Below are positions 5,143 to 5,590 of a stretch of DNA of 5,590 nucleotides, piece after piece (positions within the stretch are counted from its first letter, which is position 1; every line of letters begins with the position of its first letter). The stretch lies in the NCBI GenBank assembly GCA_900550065.1, contig URQR01000137.1, positions 1 to 5,590 on the forward strand, given 5' to 3'. Made by a program: the position numbers and the translations under genes. This DNA comes from an uncultured Eubacteriales bacterium (GTDB lineage: Bacteria; Bacillota; Clostridia; UBA1381; UMGS1253). The notes below the pieces were generated by a model. The model was given only the letters and a program-made list of their open reading frames with translations, did no database searches and was not told the DNA's origin.

Positions 5143-5590
5143 ATGAAGAACATATTATTTCGGTGTATCAGCATGATGGTATGCGCGGCGATGCTAATTG
5201 GCTGCTTTTCGACGGTGGGGCTTGCGGCAAAAAAGGTCGCTGTTGACCAGGTTTACGACTTTGAGGCCGAAACGCTCGAGATAAACAGCGGCATATACAC
5301 CATAGAGGGAAACGCCTTGTATAACCGGGATACGTCTACTTCAAAGCCCGGCGACGGGGAACGGGGGGATATGACCCTTAATTTTACGGTAAAGAAAGAT
5401 GCCTTGTATCATATTTGGGCGCTGGCAAAGCCGAACTCAGCGACAAAGTCCGTATATGTATCGCTGAACAAGGGCGCTTACAGCGTAGTCAATTTTTCAA
5501 TGAATATGAGCGAGTTCACTTATGTAAAGCTCGGCTCTGTGCAGTGCGCGGCGGGCGACGCGGTGGAGGTTAATATCAGTGCGTGCAACG
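5143..5590 (+). CDS. Exported protein, beta-rich carbohydrate-binding-module-like N-terminus (cut by window edge)
   Basis: The first 149 residues of a gene running off the right edge. GGAGG (5132-5136) is 6 bases from the ATG. A signal peptide is clear: K2 and R7, then a hydrophobic stretch about 9-28. Cleavage is ambiguous. L18-I19-G20-C21 fits a lipobox, while GLAA (26-29) fits signal peptidase I; the hydrophobic residues after C21 slightly favour the latter. After this come DFEAE (39-43) and the alternating hydrophobic strands LYHIWALAK (88-96), KSVYVSLNKG (102-111) and FTYVKLGSVQC (125-135). These resemble beta-sandwich CBM6/CBM35/malectin-like modules often placed before glycoside hydrolase or polysaccharide lyase domains. 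No catalytic domain is visible yet. It is divergent from the PocR-AraC regulator and may be controlled by it. Export is well supported; sugar binding is a tentative reading. Confidence 0.85.
   Translation, partial: MKNILFRCISMMVCAAMLIGCFSTVGLAAKKVAVDQVYDFEAETLEINSGIYTIEGNALYNRDTSTSKPGDGERGDMTLNFTVKKDALYHIWALAKPNSATKSVYVSLNKGAYSVVNFSMNMSEFTYVKLGSVQCAAGDAVEVNISACN

Overview
The window looks like chromosome from an anaerobic, plant-glycan-using Firmicute, probably a Clostridia gut-type organism. The grounds are strong GGAGG ribosome sites, clostridial-style protein sequences (a Mn-type superoxide dismutase, an AraC regulator with a PocR domain, a small stand-alone Cro/CI-type regulator) and a secreted protein resembling a carbohydrate-binding module. 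The genus cannot be fixed from this sequence. I see no tRNA or rRNA gene, CRISPR array, transposase or phage gene.

Left to right: (1) positions 1-488, minus strand, are the N-terminal 162 residues of an Fe/Mn superoxide dismutase cut by the window edge. (2) Positions 489-839 are a 351-base divergent gap without a credible gene. It holds an 18-bp operator-like palindrome, a perfect 21-bp inverted repeat whose left arm carries an extended -10 motif, two GC-rich hairpins, a CCTCCTCC tract and a last palindrome touching the rhaA ribosome site. (3) Positions 840-3550 carry rhaA (L-rhamnose isomerase) and rhaB (rhamnulokinase), 11 bases apart, closed by a perfect 17-bp-stem terminator. (4) Positions 3746-3997 encode a small XRE-type DNA-binding protein. 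(5) Positions 4155-5018, minus strand, encode a PocR-domain AraC-family regulator starting with TTG. (6) From 5143 to the right edge lies the start of an exported, beta-rich protein that is divergent from the regulator and has its own candidate promoters.

How the parts fit: RhaA converts L-rhamnose to L-rhamnulose and RhaB phosphorylates it to rhamnulose-1-phosphate. The next enzyme, the aldolase RhaD, and a transporter are not in this window. Aldolase cleavage gives DHAP and L-lactaldehyde, which anaerobes commonly reduce to 1,2-propanediol. PocR domains were named from the 1,2-propanediol regulator PocR, so the nearby PocR-AraC protein could sense a product of this pathway. Its nearest likely target, however, is the divergent exported protein, which may bind pectin-like glycans. 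That link is inference.

Most of the window is ordinary sugar-catabolism sequence. The parts most worth a second look are the structured rhaA leader, the PocR-AraC/exported-protein pair, and the changed second-shell residues in the dismutase.
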